A DNA stretch of 64,000 nt from Candidatus Rokuibacteriota bacterium (GTDB lineage Bacteria; Methylomirabilota; Methylomirabilia; Rokubacteriales; CSP1-6): the NCBI GenBank assembly GCA_003220265.1, contig QHRW01000020.1, positions 16,769-80,768 of the forward strand, written 5' to 3'. The translations under genes were made by a program, and so were the position numbers. The notes under the pieces are model-generated. The model was not told where the DNA came from. It saw nothing but the letters and a program-made list of their open reading frames with translations, and ran no database searches. Shown here piece after piece: positions 44,665 to 51,825 of the stretch (positions within the stretch are counted from its first letter, which is position 1; the number at the start of each line of letters is the position of its first letter).

Positions 44665-44891
44665 TCCCGGATCCAGTTCTCGGCGGGCGGGATGTCGGGA
44701 AAGCTCCGGCGCTCGAGGCGCACGAGGGCCTCGACCTCGGCGCGCCGGTAGAGGCGCTGGCGCTTCATGCCCTGCTTGTAGCTCTTGAGGATGCCGCGGC
44801 TCACGTAGGCGTAGAGCGTCTCGCGCTTGACCCCGAGCAGGGCCGCGGCTTCCTCGACCGTCAGGTACTCCTCGCCGTCCAGGACCACCAT
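44661..44891 (-). CDS. Excisionase/MerR-type helix-turn-helix protein
   Basis: This 76-residue protein is one winged helix: EYLTVEEAAALLGVKRETLYAYVSRGILKSYKQ, then RLYRRAEVEALVRLERRSFPD. This is the same domain that is fused to the N-terminus of some bacterial citrate synthases (family knowledge). Here it stands alone and divergent from a citrate synthase gene, 141 bases apart, so it is likely the regulator of that gene. It is not next to any integrase or phage gene. Confidence 0.8.
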   Translation of the reverse strand: MVVLDGEEYLTVEEAAALLGVKRETLYAYVSRGILKSYKQGMKRQRLYRRAEVEALVRLERRSFPDIPPAENWIRD

Positions 44892-44960
44892 CGCTTCCGA
44901 GGCTAGCAGAAGGCGCCGTCCGGCGCCCGGCCCCGGTCATCTCCTCTCGTCCGACATTCA

Positions 44961-44998
44961 GTTGAATCAATATAAATCATGTAGTATCAATGTAACAA
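44961..44998. promoter_or_regulatory. AT-rich divergent control region between the HTH and citrate synthase genes
   Basis: This is an AT-rich island in a 70% GC-like setting. ATCAAT occurs twice in the same orientation at 44966-44971 and 44986-44991, exactly 20 bases (two helical turns) apart, and the outer bases GTT...AAC form a weak dyad. It is a good candidate operator for the divergent HTH protein. Confidence 0.5.
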
Positions 44999-45032
44999 CC
45001 CGAGCACCGCCCGGGCCAGGAGGAGGAGCGCC

Positions 45033-46184
45033 ATGGACAGCGCGTGGAAGGCCGGGCTCGAGGACGTGATCGCCGCCCGTTCCGCCGTCTGCACGATCGA
45101 CGGCGGGGCCGGGCGCCTCTACTACCGGGGCTACGAGATCAGCGACCTCGCCGGCGCCGTCCCCTTCGAGGACGTCACCCAGCTCCTGTGGTTCGGCGAG
45201 CTGCCGGCGCCGGAGGCCGCCCGCGCGTTTCGCGCCCGGCTGGTCGCGGCCCGCGAGGTTCCCGCGCCGCTGCTCGCGCTGCTGAAGAGCCTGCCCCGCG
45301 ACGGCCATCCGCTCGACACGCTGCGCACCGCGGTGTCGGCGGCGGCCGCGCTCGATCCCGACGCCGCCTCCATCGAGGCCGAGGCCAATCTGCGCAAGGC
45401 CATCCGGCTCACCGCGCTGATCCCGGCCCTGGTGGCGGCCTGGCACCGCATCCGCACCGGTCGCGAGCCGATTTCCACCGCCACCGCCGACTCGCACGCC
45501 GCCTGGTTCCTGACCCTGCTGGAGGGCACGCCGCCCACCGCCGAGGTGGCGCGCGTGATGGACGTCGCGCTCACGCTGCATGCCGACCACGAGTTCAACG
45601 CCTCGACGTTCGCCACGCGGGTGGCGGTGGCCACCCGGGCCGACCTGCACGCGGCGATCGTGGCCGCCATCGCCACGCTCAAGGGGCCCAGCCACGGCGG
45701 CGCCAACGAGGACGTGCTGCTGATGCTGCGCGAGATCGGCGATCCCGCGAAAGCCGAGGCGTTCGTGGAGGGCCGGCTCGGCCGGCGCGGCGCGCTCAGC
45801 AAGCAGGAGCGCACCGATCCCAAGAGCCGCATGCCGGGCTTCGGCCACCGGGTCTATCGCGTCGACGACGCCCGCGCCCGCGTGCTGCGCGGCATGGCGA
45901 AGTCCATGGCCGAGGCCACCGGGCGCCAGCGTCTGTTCGAGGTGGCCGAGCGGGTGTACGACGCGATGCGCGCGCGCACCTCGCTGCCGGTCAACGTGGA
46001 CTTCTTCTCGGCGGTGGTCTACGACGCGCTCGGCATCCCGCCCGACCTGTGCACGTCGATCTTCGCCACCGGCCGCGTCGCCGGCTGGTGCGCCCACGCG
46101 CTCGAGCAGTACGCCGACAACCGTCTCATTCGCCCCCGCGCCGACTACTTCGGCCCGGCGCCGCGACCGCTGCCAACGCGATAA
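45033..46184 (+). CDS. Citrate synthase family protein
   Basis: This 383-residue enzyme condenses acetyl-CoA and oxaloacetate (or propionyl-CoA as a 2-methylcitrate synthase). Motifs: YYRGYEISDLA, LHADHEFNASTFATRV, GPSHGGANEDVLLML, MPGFGHRVYRVDDARA, VNVDFFSAVVYDALGIP. All the catalytic His and Asp positions are seen. A short insertion (SKQERTDPKSR) precedes the GFGHRVY motif. Ribosome site GGAGGAGGAG is excellent. The 125 bases up to the convergent sodC end hold no visible gene. Confidence 0.93.
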   Translation: MDSAWKAGLEDVIAARSAVCTIDGGAGRLYYRGYEISDLAGAVPFEDVTQLLWFGELPAPEAARAFRARLVAAREVPAPLLALLKSLPRDGHPLDTLRTAVSAAAALDPDAASIEAEANLRKAIRLTALIPALVAAWHRIRTGREPISTATADSHAAWFLTLLEGTPPTAEVARVMDVALTLHADHEFNASTFATRVAVATRADLHAAIVAAIATLKGPSHGGANEDVLLMLREIGDPAKAEAFVEGRLGRRGALSKQERTDPKSRMPGFGHRVYRVDDARARVLRGMAKSMAEATGRQRLFEVAERVYDAMRARTSLPVNVDFFSAVVYDALGIPPDLCTSIFATGRVAGWCAHALEQYADNRLIRPRADYFGPAPRPLPTR

Positions 46185-46309
46185 GGGAAAGCTCAATGGT
46201 GAGACGGAGACGCAGGGTCCAGCCACCACGGCCGATGCCAAGCGAGGTGCGCGGCGGCCTGACGCTAAGACGCAACGGGTAGCGCCGGGCAGGGGGCCGG
46301 GGCGGCGCG

Positions 46310-46837
46310 CTACTTCTTGACGATCACGCCACAGGCGATACGCGCACCCGAGTTCCCGGTGGGATCGGTCTTGAAATCGTCCGGCGCGGCGTGAATGACG
46401 ATCGCGGAGCCGTCGGCGTCGAAGACCGAGGTCGTCCCGCTGCCGAGCGACAGCAGCTCGGTCGTGCTCTCCAGCCGTCCCTTGCCGTCGGCGCCCACCT
46501 CGATGTTGGGCAGTTCGCCGGCGTGGGCGCCCTGCGGGTTCAGCGCGCCGTGCTGGCGATTCACCGGGTTGAAGTGGCCGCCGGCCGACGCGAAGTCGGG
46601 CGGGTCGCACTTGCCGACGGCGTGGACGTGCACGCCGTGGGCGCCGCGCGGCAGGCCCTGGGCCTCGACCACGACCCGGACGACGCTGCCGACCTGCGTG
46701 AAGGTGGCGGTGCCGGCCGGCTGGCCGGCGGCGGTGCGCAGCTCGGCCCGCGCGGTGTTGTCGGTGGCGGGCACGCCGCCCATGCTCGCGCACCCGGCGA
46801 GCAGCACGGACGTGACGACGGCGATCAACGCTCTCAT
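46310..46837 (-). CDS. sodC: Copper-zinc superoxide dismutase, lipoprotein
   Basis: This 175-residue envelope enzyme has a lipobox (TSVLLAGC), the copper ligands in GVHVHAVGKCDPPDFASAGGHFNP, the zinc/copper His and Asp residues in AHAGELPNIEV and SAIVIHAAPDDFKTDP, and the final disulfide Cys in GARIACGVIVK. All are conserved. The ATG 46837 has AAGGAG upstream. That site lies next to the palindromic element at 46854-46878. Confidence 0.94.
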   Translation of the reverse strand: MRALIAVVTSVLLAGCASMGGVPATDNTARAELRTAAGQPAGTATFTQVGSVVRVVVEAQGLPRGAHGVHVHAVGKCDPPDFASAGGHFNPVNRQHGALNPQGAHAGELPNIEVGADGKGRLESTTELLSLGSGTTSVFDADGSAIVIHAAPDDFKTDPTGNSGARIACGVIVKK

Positions 46838-46853
46838 GGTTAGCTCCTTTTGG

Positions 46854-46878
46854 AGGGGAACCCTAGGAGGGTTCCCCT
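46854..46878. repeat. Palindromic element upstream of sodC
   Basis: Two perfect 10-base arms (46854-46863 and 46869-46878) flank TAGGA; a wider dyad (TTTTGGAGGG / CCCTCCAAAA) brackets it. The same AGGGG.ACCCT.GGAGGGTTCCC core recurs at 60787-60814. The element supplies the TAG stop for the damaged M20 gene and the ribosome site of sodC. Confidence 0.7.
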
Positions 46879-48419
46879 CGAACCCCTCCAAAATCCTGCC
46901 TGGCTCTTTGAAGCGCCTCGGGGGAGGCGAGCAAGTCCACCGCCGTCAGGGCCAGCGCCTTGGCGAACTCGGCCTTGAAGGCCTGCAGACGGCCGGGCTC
47001 GCTCGGAGGCACGTCGAGCAGAATATATAAATATTCATATGCAAGTCAATGCGGGCGTGGCTGACAGGTGGCGTCGGCGGTCAGCTCACAGCCGCGGCAC
47101 GACGTCGGCGGCCAGGCGCTCCAGCTGCTCCAGCTCGTCGAACACCGGGTTGAGCATGAGGAAGCCGGCGCCGGCCGCGATCACCGCCCGCAAGCCTTCG
47201 ACGCAGGCCTCGGCGTCGCCCCACACGCACACGGCCTCGGCCAGCTCCGGCTTGCCGTAGAAGGCGCCGAACCACTCGGCCAGCCGCTTGCCGGCCCGCG
47301 CGCGGTCGCGATCGAGCGCGACGTAGACGCGCTTGCCGACCGGGAACGACTGGGGCGGCCGGCCGCGCTCGGCCAGGATCCCGCGCAGCAGCGTCATCTC
47401 CTCGGCGAACTCGCGCGAGTGGCCGGGCACGCCGTCCGGCGAGATCCGGATGTAGGGATGGATCGTCGGCAGCCGCTGGCTCACGTTGCCGCAGTCGGTG
47501 GAGCCGTAGCCGGCCTGCCCGTCGTCGGGATCCTCCGGGAAGTCGATGAGCTCGAGATTCTTCGCGAAGAGCCCGGCCATGGTGGCGTTCGGCTTGAGGG
47601 GCTCGTGCACGGTCGGATCGTGGGTGACCGTGACGCGGCAGCCGGTGGCAGCAGCGGCGCCCTCGGCGGCCGCCGTGAAGCGCCGCAGCAGCTCCCAGCA
47701 ATAGTCCACGGTGATCGCGCGCAGGTAGAACTCGGCGCTGGTGTACTCGGGGATGATGTTGGCCTGCTCGCCGCCCTTCGTGATGATGCCGTGCATGCGG
47801 GCGTCGGGACGGATCTGCTGGCGCATCGCATCGAGCGCGTTGAAGAGGCCGATGACGGCATTCAGCGCGTTGACGCCCCGCCACGGCCACGACGAGGCGT
47901 GGGCGGCCTGGCCGAAGAACTCCGCCTTCACCTTGATGATGCCCAGCGTCGGCCGCCACACCTGCGTCCCGCAGCGGCCGTGGATCATCATGGCGGCGTC
48001 GACGTCGGCGAACACGCCGGCGTCCATCAGCTTCACCTTGCCGGCGCCGCCCTCCTCGGCCGGCGTGCCGATCACCTGCACGCGGCCGGCGAACGGCAAG
48101 GTAGTGGACAGCGCCAGGGCCAGCGCGGCGCCGGCGCCGCAGCCGGCGGTGGCGATCACGTTGTGGCCGCAGGCGTGGCCGGCCCGGGGCCGCGCCCGGG
48201 AATGGTGGCGCGGAACGCCGTCGGCAATCCGCCCACGCCCCGCTCGACGTGGGCGCCGTGCTTGGCCAGGAACTCGGTGAGCCACGCGACGGCCTGCTGT
48301 TCCTTGAACGCGAGCTCGGGCGTGGCGTGGATGCGATGCGAGAGGCGCTCCAGCTCGTCGGCGAGGCCGTCGACGGCGTCGGCGACCTTCAGCTTCACGT
48401 CGCGAGCGGCGTCGCTCAC
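46863..48419 (-). pseudogene. M20-family amidohydrolase, broken by a deletion and an inverted insert
   Basis: The GTG start (48419) overlaps the stop of the intact paralogue. The N-terminus (DVKLKVADAVDGLADELERLSHRIHATPELAFKE) and the core (GHACGHNVIATAG, GTPAEEGGAGKVKL, CGNVSQRLPTIHPYIRI) match it. Near 48190 about 35 bp that should encode the CEYDALP region are missing, which shifts the frame. At 47410 the sequence switches into a 446-bp inverted copy of the LLM/arsR junction; the native C-terminus (AKALALTAVDLLASPEALQRARQDFGG) resumes at 46964 and stops at 46863. The gene cannot make a normal enzyme as read. Confidence 0.85.
46965..47410 (-). repeat. 446-bp exact inverted repeat, inserted copy in the M20 gene
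   Basis: Reverse complement of 50639-51084, identical over 446 bp. It carries the last 108 codons of the LLM gene, the intergenic promoter/operator and the first 16 codons of arsR. Joints lie at short shared sequences (GTTCGCCGAGG at one end; GGCCGAGTTC near AAGGCGCTGGCC at the other) and both joints keep the codon phase. ArsR codons read straight into the M20 C-terminus to give a 49-residue hybrid frame (47012-46863). Confidence 0.95.
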
Positions 48420-49582
48420 TTCTTCGCCTCGAACTCCGCTCGCGCGCGCTTGACGAGGCCGGGATCGGCCAGCAGGTCGAGCGTCGTCATCGCCATCGTC
48501 TTGGCGGCCTGGCACATGCCCTGCCGGGCCAGCGGCGAGACGGCGGCCGCCTCGAACGCCCGCGAGTGGATCGGCGTGCCCGTCGGCGCGATCTGCACCA
48601 TCGGCTGGATGGCCGGGATCACCTGGCTCACGTTGCCGATGTCGGACGAGCCCAGCCGATCGGGCGCCGGCGACTCCTCGGCGCCCACCGTCTTCATGTT
48701 GGCGCGGAAGAGGCCGAGCAGCGTGTCGTTGCGCTTGAGCGGCTCGTAGGGCGCTTCCATGTCGATCGTGGTCATCGTGCAGCCGGTGGCCTTGGCGGCG
48801 CCCTCGGCGCACGCCACCACGCGCTTGTGCAGGTCCCACATGTAGTCGAGCTTGGCGGCGCGCACGTAGAAGGTGCAGGCGGCCATCTCGGGGATGATGT
48901 TGGGGGCGGCGCCGCCGTGGGTGACGATGCCGTGGATGCGCGCGTCGGGCCGCATCTGCTGGCGCAGCATGCTGACGTTGTTGAAGGTCTGGATGACGGC
49001 GTCCAGCGCGTTGACGCCCTCCCACGGATCGGCGGAGGCGTGCGAGGCCTTGCCGCGGAACTCGAAGCCCACGCGCACGATGCCGAGCAGGTCCTGGTGG
49101 AGGATCCAGCGGTCGAAGCCGTGGATCATCATCGCCACGTCGACGTCCCTGAAGACGCCGCCCTGGATCAGCTTCACCTTGCCGCCGCCGCCTTCCTCGG
49201 CCGGCGTGCCGATCACCTGGATGCGCCCGTGCGGGAGCTGCGCGCGCACGGCGGCCAGCGCAGCGCCGGCGCCGGCGCCCGCCGTCGCGATCACGTTGTG
49301 GCCGCACGCGTGACCGATCTGGGGCAGGGCGTCGTACTCGCACAGGATGGCGATCGTCGGGCCCTGGCCGGTCTCGATGGTGCCGCGGAAGGCGGTCTCC
49401 ACGCCGGCCACGCCGCGCTCGACCTTGAAGCCCTGCTTGGCGAGGAAGTCGCCGAGCCAGCCGGCCGCCTTCACTTCCTGGTAGGCCAGCTCGGGATGGT
49501 CGTGGATCTGGCGCGAGAGTGCCTCGAGCTCGTCGGCCAAGCGGTCCACGGCCTGACCGATGAGATCTTTGACTGCGCTCAT
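48416..49582 (-). CDS. M20-family amidohydrolase (AbgB/IAA-amino acid hydrolase-like), intact
   Basis: This 388-residue metal-dependent amidohydrolase cleaves N-acyl or aminobenzoyl amino acids or related amides. Motifs: ILCEYDALPQIGHACGHNVIATAG (metal Cys/His), TPAEEGGGGKVKL (catalytic Glu), GKASHASADPWEGVNALDAV (dimerisation domain His), and PTGTPIHSRAFEAA near the end. Length is usual for the AbgB group. It is followed by a damaged tandem paralogue whose GTG overlaps its stop. Natural substrate unknown. Confidence 0.9.
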   Translation of the reverse strand: MSAVKDLIGQAVDRLADELEALSRQIHDHPELAYQEVKAAGWLGDFLAKQGFKVERGVAGVETAFRGTIETGQGPTIAILCEYDALPQIGHACGHNVIATAGAGAGAALAAVRAQLPHGRIQVIGTPAEEGGGGKVKLIQGGVFRDVDVAMMIHGFDRWILHQDLLGIVRVGFEFRGKASHASADPWEGVNALDAVIQTFNNVSMLRQQMRPDARIHGIVTHGGAAPNIIPEMAACTFYVRAAKLDYMWDLHKRVVACAEGAAKATGCTMTTIDMEAPYEPLKRNDTLLGLFRANMKTVGAEESPAPDRLGSSDIGNVSQVIPAIQPMVQIAPTGTPIHSRAFEAAAVSPLARQGMCQAAKTMAMTTLDLLADPGLVKRARAEFEAKK

Positions 49583-49678
49583 GGATGTTCTCCCCGGGGT
49601 CGTGATCGATGGCCGGCCCGCGGGACTGGACCGGCGGGGAGAACTATATCACCGCGCGCTATGGCGATTGGCCGGGCG

Positions 49679-49963
49679 CTATTGCGAGCCGACGGCCGGC
49701 GGCTGGTAGCGCTCGGTCGCGGTGCCGTAGCTCGGCACGCTCGGCGGCGAGGGCGGCGAGCCGGCGCTGCCGATGCTCGGCGTCGAGCCCGGCTGGGCAG
49801 CCTCGCCCGGGCGGCTGCCGATGCTCGGCACGGTCTGAGGCTGCGCCGGCGCGCCGGGGCTGCCGATGCTCGGCACCGTCACCGGTGGCGGCGGCCACAC
49901 GGCCGACGGCGAGGCGGCCTGGGCGAGCAGGAACGCGGCGGCCGTGAGCCCGGCGAAGAGCAT
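49679..49963 (-). CDS. Small exported Pro-rich protein with PSIGS repeats
   Basis: This 94-residue protein has a signal peptide (MLFAGLTAAAFLLAQAAS). The mature part is almost only repeats spaced about 16 residues apart: VPSIGSPG, VPSIGSRP, TPSIGSAG, VPSYGTAT, linked by Pro/Ala/Gln. It likely forms an extended exported peptide. It lies between the M20 gene and the divergent LLM gene. No homologous function is recognised, and a longer start (MLLHEG) 18 bases upstream is possible. Confidence 0.55.
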   Translation of the reverse strand: MLFAGLTAAAFLLAQAASPSAVWPPPPVTVPSIGSPGAPAQPQTVPSIGSRPGEAAQPGSTPSIGSAGSPPSPPSVPSYGTATERYQPPAVGSQ

Positions 49964-50039
49964 GCCCTCGTGGAGCAGCAACCGCGATGCCACCGGCGTA
50001 TAGTTCGCCGTACCCGGCCCGTCCTGACAGGAGGCTCTC

Positions 50040-50963
50040 GTGAACAGTCGTGTGACGCTCGGCGTGGCGATTCCCCAGACGTTCGTCGGCGCGCCGGTCG
50101 ACACGCGACGGATGCGCGATTTCCTGAAGCAGGCCGAGGCGCTGGGCTTCGAGAGCGCCTGGGTCGTCGAGCAGGTCCTCGGCTCGGCCCCGATCCTCGA
50201 GGCGGTGTCGACGCTGGCGTGGGCGGCCGCGGTGACCGAGCGCCTGCGGCTCGGCTCGGCCGTGCTGCTGACTGCACTGCGCAGTCCGGTGCATCTGGCC
50301 AAGGCGCTGGCCACCATCGATCAGCTGAGCCACGGCCGGCTCGTCGTCGGCGTCGGCCTCGGCGGCAGCCCCAAGGTCTATCCGGCGTACGGGCTCGGTG
50401 CCGAGCGCCGGGCCGCCCGCTTCGCCGAGGGCCTGCGACTGATGAAGCGCTTGTGGACGGAGCCGCGGGTGACGATGGCCGGCGAGTTCTACCGGCTCGA
50501 GAACGCCTCGATGGAGCCCAAGCCGGTGCAGAGGCCGCATCCGCCGCTGTGGTTCGGCGGCCACCATCCGCAGGCGCTGCGGCGCGCCGTGGAGCTGGGC
50601 GACGGGTTCATCGGCGCCGGCTCGGCCTCCACCGCCACGTTCGCCGAGGAGATGACGCTGCTGCGCGGGATCCTGGCCGAGCGCGGCCGGCCGCCCCAGT
50701 CGTTCCCGGTCGGCAAGCGCGTCTACGTCGCGCTCGATCGCGACCGCGCGCGGGCCGGCAAGCGGCTGGCCGAGTGGTTCGGCGCCTTCTACGGCAAGCC
50801 GGAGCTGGCCGAGGCCGTGTGCGTGTGGGGCGACGCCGAGGCCTGCGTCGAAGGCTTGCGGGCGGTGATCGCGGCCGGCGCCGGCTTCCTCATGCTCAAC
50901 CCGGTGTTCGACGAGCTGGAGCAGCTGGAGCGCCTGGCCGCCGACGTCGTGCCGCGGCTGTGA
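50040..50963 (+). CDS. LLM-class flavin-dependent oxidoreductase
   Basis: This 307-residue luciferase-like protein has QAEALGFESAWVVEQVLG, RLRLGSAVLLTALRSPVHLAKALATIDQLSHGRLVVGVGLGGSP, FYRLENASMEPKPVQRPHPPLWFGG and GDAEACVEGLRAVIAAGAG. It is probably F420- or FMN-dependent. GTG start with GGAGG upstream. The last 325 bases are the donor of the inverted copy at 46965-47410; this copy is the native one because its frame runs naturally through the fold to the stop. Confidence 0.9.
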   Translation: MNSRVTLGVAIPQTFVGAPVDTRRMRDFLKQAEALGFESAWVVEQVLGSAPILEAVSTLAWAAAVTERLRLGSAVLLTALRSPVHLAKALATIDQLSHGRLVVGVGLGGSPKVYPAYGLGAERRAARFAEGLRLMKRLWTEPRVTMAGEFYRLENASMEPKPVQRPHPPLWFGGHHPQALRRAVELGDGFIGAGSASTATFAEEMTLLRGILAERGRPPQSFPVGKRVYVALDRDRARAGKRLAEWFGAFYGKPELAEAVCVWGDAEACVEGLRAVIAAGAGFLMLNPVFDELEQLERLAADVVPRL

Positions 50964-51084
50964 GCTGACCGCCGACGCCACCTGTCAGCCACGCCCGCAT
51001 TGACTTGCATATGAATATTTATATATTCTGCTCGACGTGCCTCCGAGCGAGCCCGGCCGTCTGCAGGCCTTCAAGGCCGAGTTC
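50639..51084 (+). repeat. 446-bp exact inverted repeat, native copy (LLM 3' end to arsR 5' end)
   Basis: This segment is identical to the reverse complement of 46965-47410. Together the arms bracket a 3.2-kb segment (47411-50638) with the intact M20, the PSIGS gene and the LLM 5' part, which could in principle invert by recombination between the arms. Confidence 0.95.
51000..51028 (+). promoter_or_regulatory. arsR promoter with overlapping operator palindrome
   Basis: TTGACT (51000-51005) and TATATT (51022-51027) are 16 bases apart. A perfect palindrome GAATAT-TTAT-ATATTC (51013-51028) covers the spacer and -10 box, as expected for an ArsR/SmtB repressor site. The predicted start lies only a few bases before the GTG at 51037. 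The same site is duplicated at 47021-47036 in the inverted copy. Confidence 0.72.
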
Positions 51085-51564
51085 TTCAAGGCGCTGGCCC
51101 ACCCGCTGCGCATCCGCATCCTCGAGCTGCTGGTGGTCGGCGAGCGCAGCGTGCTGGAGATCCAGCGCGCCGTCGGCGCCGAGCAGCCGGTGGTGTCGCA
51201 GCAGCTGGCCGTCCTCCGCGCCAAGCACATCGTGCGCGCGCGCAAGGAGGGCACCACCGTCCGCTACGCGCTGGCCGACCCGGAGATCCGCGCCCTCCTG
51301 ACCTCGGCCCGCCGCATCTTCAACAACCAGCTGGTCGGCACCCGCACCATGCTGGCGACGACGCCGCGGTGGTGGTGGCCCGCGAGCTGGCCGCCCGCAC
51401 CCGGCGCCTGCTCGGCCGGGCGCTGGCCATCCGGGAGGTGGACGCCGGCTCCTGCAACGGCTGCGAGCTGGAGATCTCCGGGCTCACCGGCCCCGTCTAC
51501 GACAGCGAGCGCTTCGGCATCCACTTCGTGGCCTCGCCGCGCCACGCCGACCTGCTGCTGGTGA
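51037..51564 (+). CDS. ArsR/SmtB-family regulator with an abnormal read-through C-terminus
   Basis: The first 110 residues are a normal ArsR winged helix: FKALAHPLRIRILELLVVGERSVLEIQRAVGAEQPVVSQQLAVLRAKHIVRARKEGTTVRYALADPEIRALL. After GTRTML (about 51355) the frame has no stop and runs 195 bases across the NuoB-like gene as a Trp/Ser/Ala/Pro-rich tail with no family resemblance. A native stop was probably lost by a small indel near 51355-51368. It likely represses the Ehr-type operon downstream; no obvious metal-Cys motif is seen. Confidence 0.8.
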   Translation: MPPSEPGRLQAFKAEFFKALAHPLRIRILELLVVGERSVLEIQRAVGAEQPVVSQQLAVLRAKHIVRARKEGTTVRYALADPEIRALLTSARRIFNNQLVGTRTMLATTPRWWWPASWPPAPGACSAGRWPSGRWTPAPATAASWRSPGSPAPSTTASASASTSWPRRATPTCCW

Positions 51565-51812
51565 CGGGGCCCGTCACGCGCAACATGGAGGTGCCGCTGC
51601 GCAAGACCTGGGAGGCCACGCCGGCGCCCAAGCTGGTCGTCGCCGTCGGCGACTGCGCGCGCACGTGCGGCGTGTTCGCCGGCTCCTACGCCGTGGTCGG
51701 CAGCGTGGACCGCGTGGTGCCCGTCGATGTCTTCGTCGACGGCTGCCCGCCGGAGCCCGCCGACATCCTGCGCGGCATCCTCACCGCGCTCGACCGCCGG
51801 ACGGCGCGCTGA
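51369..51812 (+). CDS. NuoB/HycG-like iron-sulfur small subunit
   Basis: This 147-residue protein carries the [4Fe-4S] cluster nearest the quinone- or Ni-site in complex I and group 4 hydrogenases. Motifs: REVDAGSCNGCELEISGLTGPVYD, VTGPVTRNM, VGDCARTCGVFAGSY and VDGCPPEPADILRGIL, so cluster cysteines are kept. Starts at one of three GTG codons at 51369-51375. It overlaps the read-through part of arsR, which suggests that the junction is disturbed. Forms a complex with the five downstream products. Confidence 0.9.
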   Translation: MVVARELAARTRRLLGRALAIREVDAGSCNGCELEISGLTGPVYDSERFGIHFVASPRHADLLLVTGPVTRNMEVPLRKTWEATPAPKLVVAVGDCARTCGVFAGSYAVVGSVDRVVPVDVFVDGCPPEPADILRGILTALDRRTAR

Positions 51813-51825
51813 GCGCTTTCCGGCC

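Noticed and set aside
44661..44891. Phage excisionase
   Set aside because: No integrase, attachment site or phage gene nearby; the domain type is known with citrate synthase, which is the adjacent gene.
47086..48285. Possible bifunctional M20-LLM fusion enzyme
   Set aside because: The LLM part is an exact copy of a nearby gene end, lacks the N-terminal half of the barrel, and the M20 part lacks its start and the CEYDALP region; it is a chimera, not a fusion.
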